From: Terriglobia bacterium
Lineage (GTDB): Bacteria > Acidobacteriota > Terriglobia > Terriglobales > Acidobacteriaceae
Assembly: GCA_020072645.1 (NCBI GenBank)
Contig: JAIQGK010000017.1
Span: 124,001 to 188,000, forward strand
Length of the DNA stretch: 64,000 bases
Direction: 5' to 3'
Below the pieces are notes generated by a model. The model was given only the letters and a program-made list of their open reading frames with translations. It was not told the origin of the DNA and did not search any database. How positions within the stretch are numbered: the first letter of the stretch is position 1; the number at the start of each line of letters is the position of its first letter. Positions 17,747 through 32,761 of this stretch are shown here, in pieces. The position numbers and the translations under genes are program-made.

Positions 17747-18052
17747 ATGTCGAGAAGCAATCACACCGAGGCGCAGATGATCGGGGCGCTGAAACAACTG
17801 GAAGCGGGGCGTAAGGCGGAAGACGTGGCGCGAGAAGTGGGCGTGTCAAAGCACACCATCTACGCCTGGAAAGCGAAGTACGGGGGGATGGACGTGAGCC
17901 AGGCGCAGGAAGCAAAGCAACTGCGTGACGAGAACACGAAGCTGCGGAAGCTGGTGGCCGATCTGAGTCTGGACAAAGAAGCGTTGCAGTCGGTGATAAG
18001 AAAAAACGGCTCTCGCAGCGCACGGATGAGCCGTTGCGGACGCGGCTGGTAG
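17747..18052 (+). CDS. IS3-family transposase OrfA
   Basis: 101 residues, with the GGGGAAGGGGAT ribosome-binding region just upstream. The N-terminal helix-turn-helix (DVAREVGVSKHTIYAWKAKYG) binds the element ends, and a leucine-zipper-like coiled coil (KQLRDENTKLRKLVADLSL) follows, both typical of OrfA. The last 16 codons after the slippery site would be read only by ribosomes that do not shift frame. Confidence 0.93.
   Translation: MSRSNHTEAQMIGALKQLEAGRKAEDVAREVGVSKHTIYAWKAKYGGMDVSQAQEAKQLRDENTKLRKLVADLSLDKEALQSVIRKNGSRSARMSRCGRGW
18001..18007 (+). promoter_or_regulatory. Programmed -1 frameshift site AAAAAAC
   Basis: The heptamer A-AAA-AAC sits exactly in the OrfA frame (AAA at 18002, AAC at 18005). 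Slipping back one base yields ...IRKKRLSQRTDEPLRTR... and enters the OrfB frame without a stop. This is the standard way IS3 elements make the OrfAB transposase. Confidence 0.85.
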
Positions 18053-18828
18053 ATCTGGCGCGAGAGAAGCCGCGCTTCGGGTATCGGCGGTTGCAGGTGT
18101 TGCTGCAGCGAAGTGGGGATCATGTGAATCACAAACGTTTGCATCGGGTGTATCGCGAGGCCGGACTGGCGATCCGGCGGAAGAAGCGGAAACACTGCGC
18201 GCGAGTGGGAAAGCCGCTGGTGGCGCGGACTTCGGCGAACCAGGAGTGGGCGCTGGACTTTCTGCACGATGCGGTGGATTGCGGGCGGGCGATCCGGGTG
18301 CTGAGCGTGGTGGATGCTTACACGAGGGAATGTTTAGCGTTGGAAGTGGATACGAGCTTTGCCAGCCGGAGAGTGACGCGAGTGCTGGATGCGATCGTGG
18401 CCGAGCGCGGACAGCCCTTGGCGATCCGTTGCGACAACGGACCGGAACTGACCAGCCGGCATTTTCTGGCGTGGTGCGTGGAACGGGGGATCGAGTTAGT
18501 GCACATACAACCGGGAAAGCCGGCGCAGAATGGACGGGTGGAAAGCTTCAATGGACGGCTGCGGGAAGAGTGTCTGAACCTAAGTTGGTTCCAGAACTTA
18601 TTCGAGGCGCGGCGCAAGGTCGCGGCGTGGCGGACCGAGTACAACGAGGAGCGACCGCACAGCAGCTTGGGGTACAAAACCCCGAAAGAGTTTGCCGCGC
18701 AGGCCGCGAGCTTCTACACAGCCGAGCGAGAGGCAAGGGATTCAAACGCCATCCCTTGCCCCTCGCGCTCCCCCATCCCGGCTGAAATAGGGGATAGGGC
18801 GGCTGTAAGTTGTCGTATTCTCACGTGA
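18034..18828 (+). CDS. IS3-family transposase OrfB (integrase core, DDE)
   Basis: 264 residues as an independent frame; the active product is OrfAB spanning 17747-18828. The HTH_21-like start (RFGYRRLQVLLQR) precedes the rve integrase core with the three acidic residues visible in WALDFLHD, RCDNGPEL and NGRVESFNGRLREECL. No internal stop or frameshift is seen, so the enzyme should be active. Confidence 0.95.
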   Translation: MRTRLVDLAREKPRFGYRRLQVLLQRSGDHVNHKRLHRVYREAGLAIRRKKRKHCARVGKPLVARTSANQEWALDFLHDAVDCGRAIRVLSVVDAYTRECLALEVDTSFASRRVTRVLDAIVAERGQPLAIRCDNGPELTSRHFLAWCVERGIELVHIQPGKPAQNGRVESFNGRLREECLNLSWFQNLFEARRKVAAWRTEYNEERPHSSLGYKTPKEFAAQAASFYTAEREARDSNAIPCPSRSPIPAEIGDRAAVSCRILT

Positions 18829-18830
18829 AC

Positions 18831-18849
18831 GAAAGCTGGGGGCAGGTCA
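18831..18849 (-). repeat. Right terminal inverted repeat of the IS3 element
   Basis: Inverted copy of the left end (17 of 19), 2 bp after the OrfB stop, followed directly by the AGAC target duplicate. Confidence 0.9.
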
Positions 18850-18861
18850 AGACCCTCGGGG

Positions 18862-19320
18862 CTAACCTTCGAAAAGCGGCTGTAGCCTGCATTGAAAGAA
18901 GGTTTCGAACAGGTTCACAACCAGCGGGCTCGCGTTCAGAAAGAAATGATCGCGGTCTGTATTGGTTCGCAACCAGTTTCCAATCGTCGTCTCCTCGACG
19001 ACTGAAATGCCCAATTTGTCCCAGCACGCCTTGCCTGCTATGATCGATTTTCCCAGGTTGCTGTTGCAACTTCGTGGAAGATAGTGCTGCGACTCAAATC
19101 TGGCCGCACTCTGCGGGCCTGCCTTTCCAACCTTCAGAACAACTGTCCCGTCATTGGTTAACGAGAATACATAAATTGCGTGGTTGCCTTTCGGAAGTTT
19201 GGCAGTCTGATGGGGAGCCCGAAGCAGCTCGTGTCGAATATCCCGTTCGTCAATGGGCACTCCAGCCAGCGTAGCAACACGGCTGAAGTCCGCGATCAGT
19301 TGTCCTACGTCGGCGAGCAT
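18862..19320 (-). CDS. GIY-YIG-like nuclease-fold protein
   Basis: 152 residues. The middle shows NHAIYVFSL, then VVLKVGKAG, then R-x-E-x-QHY, the layout of GIY-YIG superfamily strands (IYVF / KVGKAG in place of the canonical GIY and YIG). The N-terminal 45 residues are helical. The stop lies 12 bp from the IS3 element, on the same strand as the HEPN gene on the other side. Removing the element would leave about 60 bp between the two genes, so they were probably one operon. Catalytic activity is uncertain because the fold is divergent. Confidence 0.68.
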   Translation of the reverse strand: MLADVGQLIADFSRVATLAGVPIDERDIRHELLRAPHQTAKLPKGNHAIYVFSLTNDGTVVLKVGKAGPQSAARFESQHYLPRSCNSNLGKSIIAGKACWDKLGISVVEETTIGNWLRTNTDRDHFFLNASPLVVNLFETFFQCRLQPLFEG

Positions 19321-19414
19321 AAAGTAAGATTATGCCTGTTCGCGTAGCAGAAATCCGCAAATCTGTGCAGTTCGAGATTAGGCGATCCGAGCAGCCTATT
19401 GCAGAATCTTGGTT

Positions 19415-19840
19415 ATGACTGAGAACGAAGCGAAAGAGATTGCAGAGTTGTTGAACACGCGGAATCAACTCGTCAGAAAATACACCGCTCATGACGTGAT
19501 GGAGAAAGCGGAGAACTACGAGTATGAGAGTCGCGATAACAGAGTTGTGGCCTGCGTTGAAAGAGAGAAGTTGCAGTGGTACCAGTGGGAAATTCGCCAC
19601 CTCTCAGTTTCGCCAAAATGCGAAGGGAAGGGGCTAGCCTCGATCGTGTACAAGCGCGCAGAAAGCACTGCACGCGCAGGCGGTGCTGCCATTCTCCAAT
19701 GTACGATTCGACAAGGGAACGAAAGGAGCGAAGCCTTTTTTACAAGACATGGGTTTTCGAAAATAGGCAGTTTCGTCTATCAGCTGACCGGGAATACCGT
19801 TGGCATCTGGCAAAAGATCCTGCGTCCGGTGCCTGAGTAG
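19415..19840 (+). CDS. GNAT-family N-acetyltransferase
   Basis: 141 residues from ATG 19415 (TTG 19409 also in frame). Motif A of GNAT enzymes is visible: IRHLSVSPKCEGKGLAS, with Q/R-x-x-G-x-G/A altered to EGKGLA, followed by a helix and FFTRHGFSKIG (motif B). It probably acetylates a small molecule or protein amine with acetyl-CoA. Divergent from the GIY-YIG-like gene over about 95 bp. Substrate unknown. Confidence 0.8.
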   Translation: MTENEAKEIAELLNTRNQLVRKYTAHDVMEKAENYEYESRDNRVVACVEREKLQWYQWEIRHLSVSPKCEGKGLASIVYKRAESTARAGGAAILQCTIRQGNERSEAFFTRHGFSKIGSFVYQLTGNTVGIWQKILRPVPE

Positions 19841-20799
<959 letters not shown>

Positions 20800-22875
20800 T
20801 CAGACGGAAAACCGTGGATCACCTTCGACGACTTTGGTATCCAGCTTCGGTGTCTCGCCCTTACGCCATAGGGGTGAACGGAACTTGACTCGATAGTTGA
20901 GAGGGCCGCCGTCGGGTTGATCGTGTCGATTGACGGGGCGTTCGATGCATACAAATTCAGTCTCCAGGTCATTGTTGCTGACGCGGACCACTGCATATCC
21001 GTGCCCGCCCGTATCGACAAAAGAAAGATGGGGAGACATTTGCGGATTGGATTGTTCCCTGGCCTTGTTGATGTCGCCGGACTTGACGTATTCCAGACAA
21101 GACCGCACGCCATGCCGCAGAAGCATGTTGATCATAGGCTGGGGGGCCTGATCCTGGGGCCCTTGTCCAACCCAAAGGGGGCGAAGCGGTTCGTCCTTTG
21201 GGAAGCGATATTGATTGGCTTCCCATCCTCCCGGGGCTGAAATGGAGCCGGTGACAAAAGCCAGGCCTACCGGTTCAAACTTCTTAGGTGGCAGGGACTT
21301 GGCAGAAAGGCCGGCCCAAAAGGAATGAAGGTCGCCTGCCACGGTGGCAAAGCCCGTAATGCCATGATCCCGGACGAAATCATAAATCTCGCCTCTTTCC
21401 AGGAAGGCAGTCGAAACATCGCCGGCCAACGTGAGCGCGTAGCCCTCTCCCGGCCACTTTTTGGCTGCCAGTCCCTCGGGCAGGTTCTGGGGATCAACCC
21501 GCTCCTCCAAGGTTCCGGTAGTGCTTCCCCAGATTTTCCACGTTGCCTTCGAGTTCTTGAGCTGTTCCAGGAACCAGGCTTTTTGCTCCGCGCCCAAGAT
21601 GCTTTGCGGAGGCTCGTCTTTGCGGAAATTGGGAATTTCCTTGTCTCCAAAGCGTATGTTTTGGGGAGGTTTTCCGTTGTTGTAGCCGCGGCCGCCATCC
21701 AGGATCTCGATCACTTCCTGGGCCGTGAAAAGGCTGAAGTCTTTGTCGTCGAGGCCGTCCGTCTCGTGACGAGCGAATGGGTCTTCTGTTCGATAGCTGC
21801 GCTCGTCAGTAATGATCAGGTCAAGATTGCGGCCCCACCGCAAACTGCGATAGCCCCTCAAGCTTCCGATTGCAGCGAGGTTGTTCGGTTCCTGGCCCAG
21901 GCCGTGCTCGTCAAACTTTGTGATCGGAGCATCGACTACTTTGGGTGGACCGAAGGTGGCCAGCGAAGGGCCGCTGGACTTGATCATCCGCGCTGGCTGA
22001 TACTCGAAGAACGCCTGCATGGCTGCCACTTTTCGCGTCTGGGCCGGAAAAGTCTTCGATCCAAACTTTTGGAAACTCTGCCATCCCTGCCAGCTGAACT
22101 CGTGGTTGTCCCACATGGGCACAAACGGAAAATGTGCACGCGCGTCTTGCAGCTCAGGGTCGTGCAGATACGCCTTATAGATGGCACGATAATCCTCCAC
22201 CGTGGTGGGGATGTGAAAGTCCGATACTTTTTCGCCGTGCGGATAACGGACGATGTCCCGCACTTGACGGGCGTAGTATGTCTTGCGGTCTTCGGGGTAC
22301 CAGACCAGCTCGTAGATGAAGTCGCCAAGATGCAGGACAAAACCGAGTTTCTCCGCCTCAGGAGCGCGGTCGTCCTCATAAATCATTCTTCGGTAGGCGT
22401 TTTGCGCACCGAGGTTTGCATTTTGACAGCTTACAAACGCAAAACGAACTGGCCGCGGATCATGATCGTCCGGCGCAGTGCGGGTGCGGCCGATGCGACT
22501 GCCATTTCCATCACTGTCAGTGAAGCGATACCAGTAGAACCGAGCAGGCTTTAGCCCTCCCACCAGGACCCGGCAGGTCCAATCGGCCTCCGCTGAGATT
22601 GGGACGCTCTGCGTCGCCACTACCCGGTGAAAATCCTGGTCTTCCGCCACCTCCAGCATCAGGTGCGATGGTTGTGGTCGGCCCTCGGGTGACCTGCGCG
22701 TCCACAACAGGACGCTATTGCTGTTTGGATCTCCCGACGCGACTCCCTCAGGAAAGAGGTCGCGCCGTTCATGCCATGACAGGGTTGATGCCGTTGCGAA
22801 GTGCTTTGCCCAGACACCCGAAGCACTGACAAGCATGGCGGTTTTCAAAAATTGTCGTCTCGTAACAGGAGCCAT
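20800..22875 (-). CDS. phoD: PhoD-like alkaline phosphatase/phosphodiesterase, Tat-exported
   Basis: 691 residues from ATG 22875, with GAGG nine bases upstream; a TTG at 22890 is less likely. The N-terminus TRRQFLKTAMLV is a twin-arginine signal. A PhoD N-terminal domain follows (FPEGVASGDPNSNSVLLWTR), then the metallophosphatase core with FAFVSCQNAN, VLHLGDFIYE, MWDNHEFSW and later TVAGDLHSFWAG. PhoD enzymes use Fe/Ca to release phosphate from mono- and diesters outside the membrane. The protein is longer than Bacillus PhoD, with an extended C-terminal region. It stands alone on the minus strand. Confidence 0.9.
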   Translation of the reverse strand: MAPVTRRQFLKTAMLVSASGVWAKHFATASTLSWHERRDLFPEGVASGDPNSNSVLLWTRRSPEGRPQPSHLMLEVAEDQDFHRVVATQSVPISAEADWTCRVLVGGLKPARFYWYRFTDSDGNGSRIGRTRTAPDDHDPRPVRFAFVSCQNANLGAQNAYRRMIYEDDRAPEAEKLGFVLHLGDFIYELVWYPEDRKTYYARQVRDIVRYPHGEKVSDFHIPTTVEDYRAIYKAYLHDPELQDARAHFPFVPMWDNHEFSWQGWQSFQKFGSKTFPAQTRKVAAMQAFFEYQPARMIKSSGPSLATFGPPKVVDAPITKFDEHGLGQEPNNLAAIGSLRGYRSLRWGRNLDLIITDERSYRTEDPFARHETDGLDDKDFSLFTAQEVIEILDGGRGYNNGKPPQNIRFGDKEIPNFRKDEPPQSILGAEQKAWFLEQLKNSKATWKIWGSTTGTLEERVDPQNLPEGLAAKKWPGEGYALTLAGDVSTAFLERGEIYDFVRDHGITGFATVAGDLHSFWAGLSAKSLPPKKFEPVGLAFVTGSISAPGGWEANQYRFPKDEPLRPLWVGQGPQDQAPQPMINMLLRHGVRSCLEYVKSGDINKAREQSNPQMSPHLSFVDTGGHGYAVVRVSNNDLETEFVCIERPVNRHDQPDGGPLNYRVKFRSPLWRKGETPKLDTKVVEGDPRFSV

Positions 22876-23315
22876 CTGCAAAGACCTCAATTATCTCTTT
22901 GAAGTAAAAGAGTGGTTTTTCACTTTGGCGCCGGCGCGGCGCATGCCTCAAGGAGGTGAAAAGCCCGCACCTGCTTCTTCTCTGACGGACTTCAAATGAA
23001 TTGGTTATCGAGATGTCGGGGCATGTTTCCAGTTCGACAGGGCCATCATTTCGGCGCTTCACTGAACCCACGCCCGCTCAGGGCCATTGGCGCGGTAATA
23101 AGCCGCTCTCGACGAGCGGCATGAACAGGGCGGCCCGGCGGGCACATTCGAGAAGATTCGTTCCTATCCTCAATGCTCAGGGTTGTTCGCCTGCGTGGAA
23201 GACAGGCGGCAAAAATGAGTTGATGCCGATTCTGCCGTGCCATCCGTCTCCTGGCGCTGCATTCTCCTGCCGGTCTTGCCCGCGCCGCTTGTCCTCTCAA
23301 ATAAGTGCGCTTCGC
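22876..23315. other. Intergenic region between PhoD and the envelope operon
   Basis: About 440 bp. It must hold the PhoD promoter. A 7-bp hairpin GCCGCTC/GAGCGGC at 23102-23120 lacks a U-tract on either strand. No gene is supported. Confidence 0.5.
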
Positions 23316-23366
23316 ACGGAGGTATTGGCACCCGGCTAGAGGGGGCGTTAGTACCCGGGTACTCCT
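23316..23366 (+). repeat. Leader repeat, first copy (R0)
   Basis: ACGGAGGTATTGGCACCCGG... to ...TACTCCTT. It matches the starts of the leaders at 23370 and 31256. GGAG-G-TA at its start can pair with TACTCC at its end, closing a possible RNA or DNA hairpin around a GC-rich core. Confidence 0.7.
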
Positions 23367-23369
23367 TAA

Positions 23370-23500
23370 GACGGAGGTATTGACACCCGGATAGAGGGGA
23401 CCTTAGCACCCGTGTACCGTTGTTTACCCCCGGCAATCTGCCCAATACTCGGTGAAGTCGGAAACGACTGTCTAAGGGCTGCGTGGGAGTACAGAGATGA
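23370..23500 (+). promoter_or_regulatory. Leader of the envelope operon (duplicated copy L1)
   Basis: Begins GACGGAGGTATTGACACC and runs to the ATG of the first gene (shared end GAGATGAAA). The whole stretch is similar to 31256-31391 in front of the TolQ-like block. Conservation across non-coding sequence, including paired ends (GGTA/TACC), suggests a regulatory or structured leader. Confidence 0.65.
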
Positions 23501-24108
23501 AAAATAGAGCGCATTTCGCGATTATGAGTGCTCTGGTTGTGGCGTTATCGTTTGGGACTCTCTCGGCATTACAGGCTGCGCCGGTGCAGGGAGACAAAAG
23601 CGTTGAACGGAAAGACACCAAAAAGACGGAGCAGAAAGCCGCCGCTGCCACTCCTGACCAGCGGCAGATGAGAGACCTCGACGAGCAGGTTCAGCAGACC
23701 AAATCAGACGTCCTCAGCATTGCGGCGGAGCTGAACCAACTGGAGGAAAAACTGCTATACCCGTCAGGGACACAGGTTGCAATCTTCGTCGCATTGGCCA
23801 AGGGCGACGAGCTGCGCCTTGATGCCGTGCGGCTCCAGATCGACGGTCAGCTGGTTGCGCATTACATCTATAGCGCCAAGGAACTTGAGGCACTGCGCAA
23901 GGGTGGCGTGCAACGGATCTACGTCGGCAACGTAGCCACGGGGGACCACAAGCTTAATGTGCTTGTTGACGGCAAGCTTAAGAGCGGCGGCGATTTCAAC
24001 CGCACGGACCACTTCACGTTCCATAAGGAAGTTAAGCCAAAGCTGGTGGAACTGACAGTGGCTGGACCGGACGCCGGCAGCACTCCGATCACGCTTGGGG
24101 AGTTGTAA
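23497..24108 (+). CDS. Secreted coiled-coil/beta-domain protein, first gene of the envelope operon
   Basis: 203 residues. A Sec signal peptide spans about 1-27 (MSALVVALSFGTLSALQAA), then a Lys/Glu/Gln linker, a coiled coil at about 55-85 (DEQVQQTKSDVLSIAAELNQ), and a C-terminal beta-rich domain (VRLQIDGQLVAHYIYS, GDHKLNVLVDG). No family name is certain. The next gene starts 3 bp after the stop. The first codons and leader recur, broken, at 31386, evidence for an ancient duplication of this operon. It is probably a periplasmic part of the TPR/TolQR apparatus. Confidence 0.8.
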   Translation: MKNRAHFAIMSALVVALSFGTLSALQAAPVQGDKSVERKDTKKTEQKAAAATPDQRQMRDLDEQVQQTKSDVLSIAAELNQLEEKLLYPSGTQVAIFVALAKGDELRLDAVRLQIDGQLVAHYIYSAKELEALRKGGVQRIYVGNVATGDHKLNVLVDGKLKSGGDFNRTDHFTFHKEVKPKLVELTVAGPDAGSTPITLGEL

Positions 24109-24111
24109 TCG

Positions 24112-26045
24112 ATGCGAGCGACTCGCCGCATAATAGGACTCAGTCTCATCCTGGCCATGGCTGCCGGCTCCGCCTCGGCTGGAGACCAGAAGCCGGATGG
24201 GAACGAGAAGCAGTCTGCGAAGGATAAGACGTCTGCGAGCGCGAAAGACGATCTCTTTTTCGACGAAGCGTTTTATCACGCCTACCAGGGCCAGTTTTTC
24301 GAAGCAATCCAGCGGCTCGACACTGAACTCGAACAGTACCATCGGCTGGACGAGCCCGGACTCGATACTCTTCACCGCAACATCGGCGAGGCCGAATTCT
24401 CGGTGGGCGATTTTGAGCTCGACTACCGCATGCACTACAAAGCTGGGCGGGCCATCAAGAGGGTGCTTGAAGGCGCCGTGGATGAAGCCGTACGAAACGA
24501 AGCCGCTTTCAGGCTCGCCCGCATTCACTTCCAGAAAGACCAGCTTGACGATGCATTGCAGGCGCTCGGACGGATCCAGGGCACTGTCCCCCCAAAGATA
24601 AAGAACGATGTTGAGTTTCTGCGGGCGAACATCTATATGGCGACAGGCAAGCCGAACGACGCCATTGAAGTGCTCAACCATCTGCAGAACGATCCGAGCC
24701 TGGCCGGGTTTGTCGCGTACAACCTCGGAATCGCTCAATTACAGGCCGGTAAACAACAAGAAGCGGTGGAGCAACTGAACAAGGCCGGACAGCTTTCGGC
24801 AAATGATCCCGCCGGCCTCGCGATCCGAGACAAGGCCAACCTGGTTCTTGGTTCCATCCTTTTCGAATCGGGCAACTTTGAGCGGTCTAAACAGGCACTC
24901 GACCGCGTCAGGCTCGATGGACCATTCTCAAACGAAGCTCTGCTGCGGGCCGGCTGGGCCGACACTTCGTCCAAGCAGTTTGACCGTGCGCTGGTCCCCT
25001 GGAATATTTTGGCGGACCGTGAGCCGACGGATGTCGCGGTTCAGGAAGCCCTGCTTGCCGTGCCGCATACATATGCCGACCTGAAGCTATATGGTCGCGC
25101 TGCGCTCACTTATGGTCGCGCGCTCGAGACATACAGTGGCCAAATCGAAAAGATTGACGCATCCATCAATAGCATCAAGGAAGGGCTGTTTCTCAAAGCT
25201 CTGATCCGCGAGGAAAGCCGCGAGGACCAAACCTGGGTCATCCGTTTGCGCGGCCTTCCCGGTGCGCCGGAAACTTACTACCTGATGGCGCTCATGGCGT
25301 CTCACGACTTCCAGACCGCGTTGCACAACTACCTCGATCTTGAGGACCTGCGGTCGAAGCTCACGGGCTATCAAACCAGCCTTGAGGCGTTCGACGATAT
25401 CATCCGGCTGCGTAAACAAAACTACGAGCCGCTGCTGCCGGAGATAGACGCCAAGTTTCGAGAACTGGATTCGCGGATGCGCGTGCGGCTCCAGCAGCGC
25501 AAAGAATTTGATGATCGCTTGCACGCCATGCTGATCGCGCCGCGCCCGGATTTTCTGGCAACCCCGGACGAGCGGACCGCCAGCGAGCGCATCGCAGTCA
25601 TTGAAAAACAGATCGGCAACTCTGACAGTCCCGAAGCACTCGCGCTTCGCCAGCGCCTGGCACGCCTGCGTGGTGTGCTCACTTGGCGCGTGGAAACCGA
25701 GTACCCCAAGCGGCTGACTGCGGCATTTGACCACCTCAACGAATTAAATACCCAGGTCGATGTTCTCAACCAGCAGCACGAAGCGTTTGTCAGAACGAGG
25801 CAGGCGGCGACGCACAGTTACGTCGGATACGACGCGCAGATTGCGCAGCTCCGTAAACGCGTTGGCAGCGCATTAAAGAATGTCGATCTCTTGATGGCCC
25901 GGCAGGGAGAGATGATTGAGAACGTCGCCATCAACCAGCTTGAGGCCCGCCGTGACCGCCTGGTGGCCCAGCAGATTCAAGCCCGCTTCGGCGTTGCCGA
26001 TAGCTACGACAGAGCTTCGCGTGCCCAGTCTGGCGGAGGAGGACG

Positions 26046-26049
<4 letters not shown>
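24112..26049 (+). CDS. Periplasmic tetratricopeptide-repeat protein
   Basis: 645 residues with a signal peptide (RIIGLSLILAMAAGSASA). Several TPR-like helix pairs run from about residue 50 to 330 (e.g. FRLARIHFQKDQLDDALQALG, AYNLGIAQLQAGKQQEAVEQ). A long helical region with coiled-coil character fills about 430-640. It would be an exported scaffold. It overlaps the next gene by 4 bp (ATGA). The pattern of TPR proteins before a TolQ/TolR/AgmX set recalls the Glt/Agl gliding and secretion apparatus of Myxococcus, but one-to-one correspondence is not claimed. Confidence 0.83.
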
Positions 26050-30578
<4,529 letters not shown>

Positions 30579-31255
30579 GCCGAGCGGTTTGCGCTTTGCT
30601 GAAGTGGATTTTTGAAAGCAATCGATGGGCTAGAGCGTTCTGAGTTGCTGTATCCGCTGCATACTTCGCGGTTAGCCATCTATCTATCTCACCCCTGAGG
30701 CTTGATGATCGGTTGTCCTGAAGAGCAGCGGAGCAGATCCTTCGCCTCGCGTCTGGAAGATGGTAAAGGAGCAGAGCATCGTGCTCGGCTCAGGATAGCG
30801 TGTTCATAGGGATAAAGATTGGTGATCCGGGATACAACGATCCTAGACCGCTTTAGTCGCAGGGCGTTGCGTGGAAGCGTGCCTTGCATTCAAAGGTGAG
30901 ATTCTCCATGGCGGATCCATCCATGGCCACCATCCCGATCCGTGAATCTGTCCATAAAAAATCTTAGAGAATCCTTAAAGCCTTGTTCCTGTTGCCAAAT
31001 CCGAGCAGCTCTTACTTCTGAAACGTCCATTGGACATGAAAACCTCTGTTCCTGCTGTCATTCCCTGTCTACATGATGCATTGATGTTTACCAATATGAT
31101 TGGCACTTCGCAATAAAAGACCCTCAAGCTGCCGCATCCTGCGCGCTCTTTGATTGAAAGTTACCTTTGGCCATTTGCAGATTCGTAAACAGCAGCCCAT
31201 CCATTGCCCAGCTGGACGAAGCTAGAGATACCCATTGGAACCTTCCTGCTAACTT
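30579..31255. other. Intergenic region between the two envelope blocks
   Basis: About 680 bp with stops in all frames and no recognisable gene; a decayed sequence is likely, given the collapsed operon copy just downstream. Confidence 0.5.
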
Positions 31256-31391
31256 GACGGAGGTATTGGCACCCCTAGAGAGAGGACCTTAGAACCCGTG
31301 TACTGTTGTTGCCGGGAGCAGTCTGCTCAATACTCTTCAGAAGTCAGAGAGCAGTGTCCAGGGATTTGCGTAGGGAAGTAGGGAGATGAAA
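31256..31391 (+). promoter_or_regulatory. Duplicated leader L2 before the TolQ-like block
   Basis: GACGGAGGTATTGGCACCCC... to ...GGGAGATGAAA is similar over its length to 23370-23500, ending at the same point relative to a start codon. In this copy the ATG opens a broken frame. Confidence 0.65.
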
Positions 31392-31627
31392 TGCGGCGGA
31401 TTCATTCGGTTGTAATCGCTTTGGCTCTGACAGAGCCGCTAATCATCTCAAAGTTTGAAAACGCGTCCGGCACTAGAGGTGCCCGACGAGTTGAGGCGAC
31501 CAACTGACAAGGAATCATTCATACGGATGCTGAGTCATTACGAAATCAGGTTGCAAAACGGTGTACCCCAGTGGTGCGCCAACCAAAATGAATGCGATGC
31601 AGCCCGCGGCTGCGGCGCATAGGAGAA
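31386..31627 (+). pseudogene. Collapsed relic: start of gene 23497 joined to end of gene 30072
   Basis: From ATG 31386 the frame reads MKCGGFIRL and stops. Further on, in the same frame, 31485-31560 reads DELRRPTDKESFIRMLSHYE, then IR, aligning with DDSRQPVDKEVFMRELRYYE, then IR, at the C-terminus of the protein at 30072-30578. With the duplicated leader this shows that a second copy of the whole 23497-30578 block once existed, or was partly duplicated, and then lost its middle. Non-functional. Confidence 0.72.
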
Positions 31628-31631
31628 TGCA

Positions 31632-32334
31632 ATGACCTTTACTGAGCTGCTGAAAAACGTCGGCCTATTCGGCGCCGGCGTGATGTGTTGCCTTGCGTTG
31701 CTGTCCATCTTTTCGGTGGCAGTAATGGTTGATAAGTACCGCCGCTTCCGCGCGGCCGCCAGCGAAACGCAGGCTTTCAAGCCCTTGCTGGCGAAGTTCA
31801 CCCACGGGGGAGAGGTCCAGGAACTGATCGAAGCCGTGCAGCAGCATCAGAAGTCCCACGTGGCGCAGGTGGTCGCGGCGGGCATCCTCGAGTATGACGG
31901 TGTGCGCGAAGCAGGAGGCGATCCATCCGCTTCACTCGACCAGGTCACGAACGTAGTAAGAGACACAATGTCGGAGACTCTGGTCGAATTAAAAAAGGGT
32001 CTCGGCTTCCTGGCTACGATCGGCTCCACGGCTCCGTTCGTCGGCCTCTTCGGTACCGTAGCTGGAATCATCAACGCTTTTCGGAACATCGCGGCCACTG
32101 GGTCCGGCGGTATGTCTGTAGTTTCGGGCGGCATCGCCGAAGCGCTGGTCACCACGGCGCTGGGCATCTTCGTCGCGATCCCGGCCGTCGCTGCGTTCAA
32201 CTACTTTACGGGCAGGATTGAAAATTTTCACATCGAGATGAATCGGGCTTCAACCCAACTGGTGAACCGCCTCTTCAAAGCGCCGCAGATCGATCGGGTC
32301 GCCAAGGCGTCAGTGGGTTCGGGGGACAACTCGT

Positions 32335-32348
<14 letters not shown>
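31632..32348 (+). CDS. MotA/TolQ/ExbB proton-channel family protein
   Basis: 238 residues, three membrane helices: about 12-35 (FGAGVMCCLALLSIFSVAVMV), about 130-152 (GFLATIGSTAPFVGLFGTVAG) and about 175-198 (IAEALVTTALGIFVAIPAVA). The family signature GSTAPFVGLFGTV...I and the TTALGI...AIPA segment line the ion path. With two ExbD/TolR-type subunits and an AgmX-like protein downstream it forms an inner-membrane motor using proton flow to drive periplasmic parts, as in TolQR, ExbBD or AglRQS. Confidence 0.93.
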
Positions 32349-32757
<409 letters not shown>

Positions 32758-32761
32758 AGTT

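Larger units (their letters stand above)
17682..18849 (+). mobile_element. IS3-family insertion sequence, complete (IS407-group-like)
   Basis: The element is about 1168 bp. Its ends are TGACCTGCTCCCCGCTTTC (17682-17700) and, inverted, TGACCTGCCCCCAGCTTTC (18831-18849), 17 of 19 identical. A 4-bp direct repeat AGAC flanks it (17678-17681 and 18850-18853), the duplication size of the IS407 group. It encodes OrfA and OrfB joined by a -1 frameshift heptamer. Intact ends, genes and target duplication point to a recent insertion. Confidence 0.94.

Noticed and set aside
21325-22554. 409-codon open frame opposite the PhoD gene
   Set aside because: It lies wholly antisense to a well-supported PhoD gene, has no ribosome-binding site and no recognisable pattern; the frame is kept open by codon bias of the real gene.
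23102-23120. Hairpin GCCGCTC/GAGCGGC as a terminator
   Set aside because: No U-tract follows on either strand and no gene ends nearby in the right direction.
23764-24738. 324-codon minus-strand frame across two envelope genes
   Set aside because: Antisense to two coupled genes with signal peptides and TPRs; no protein pattern of its own.
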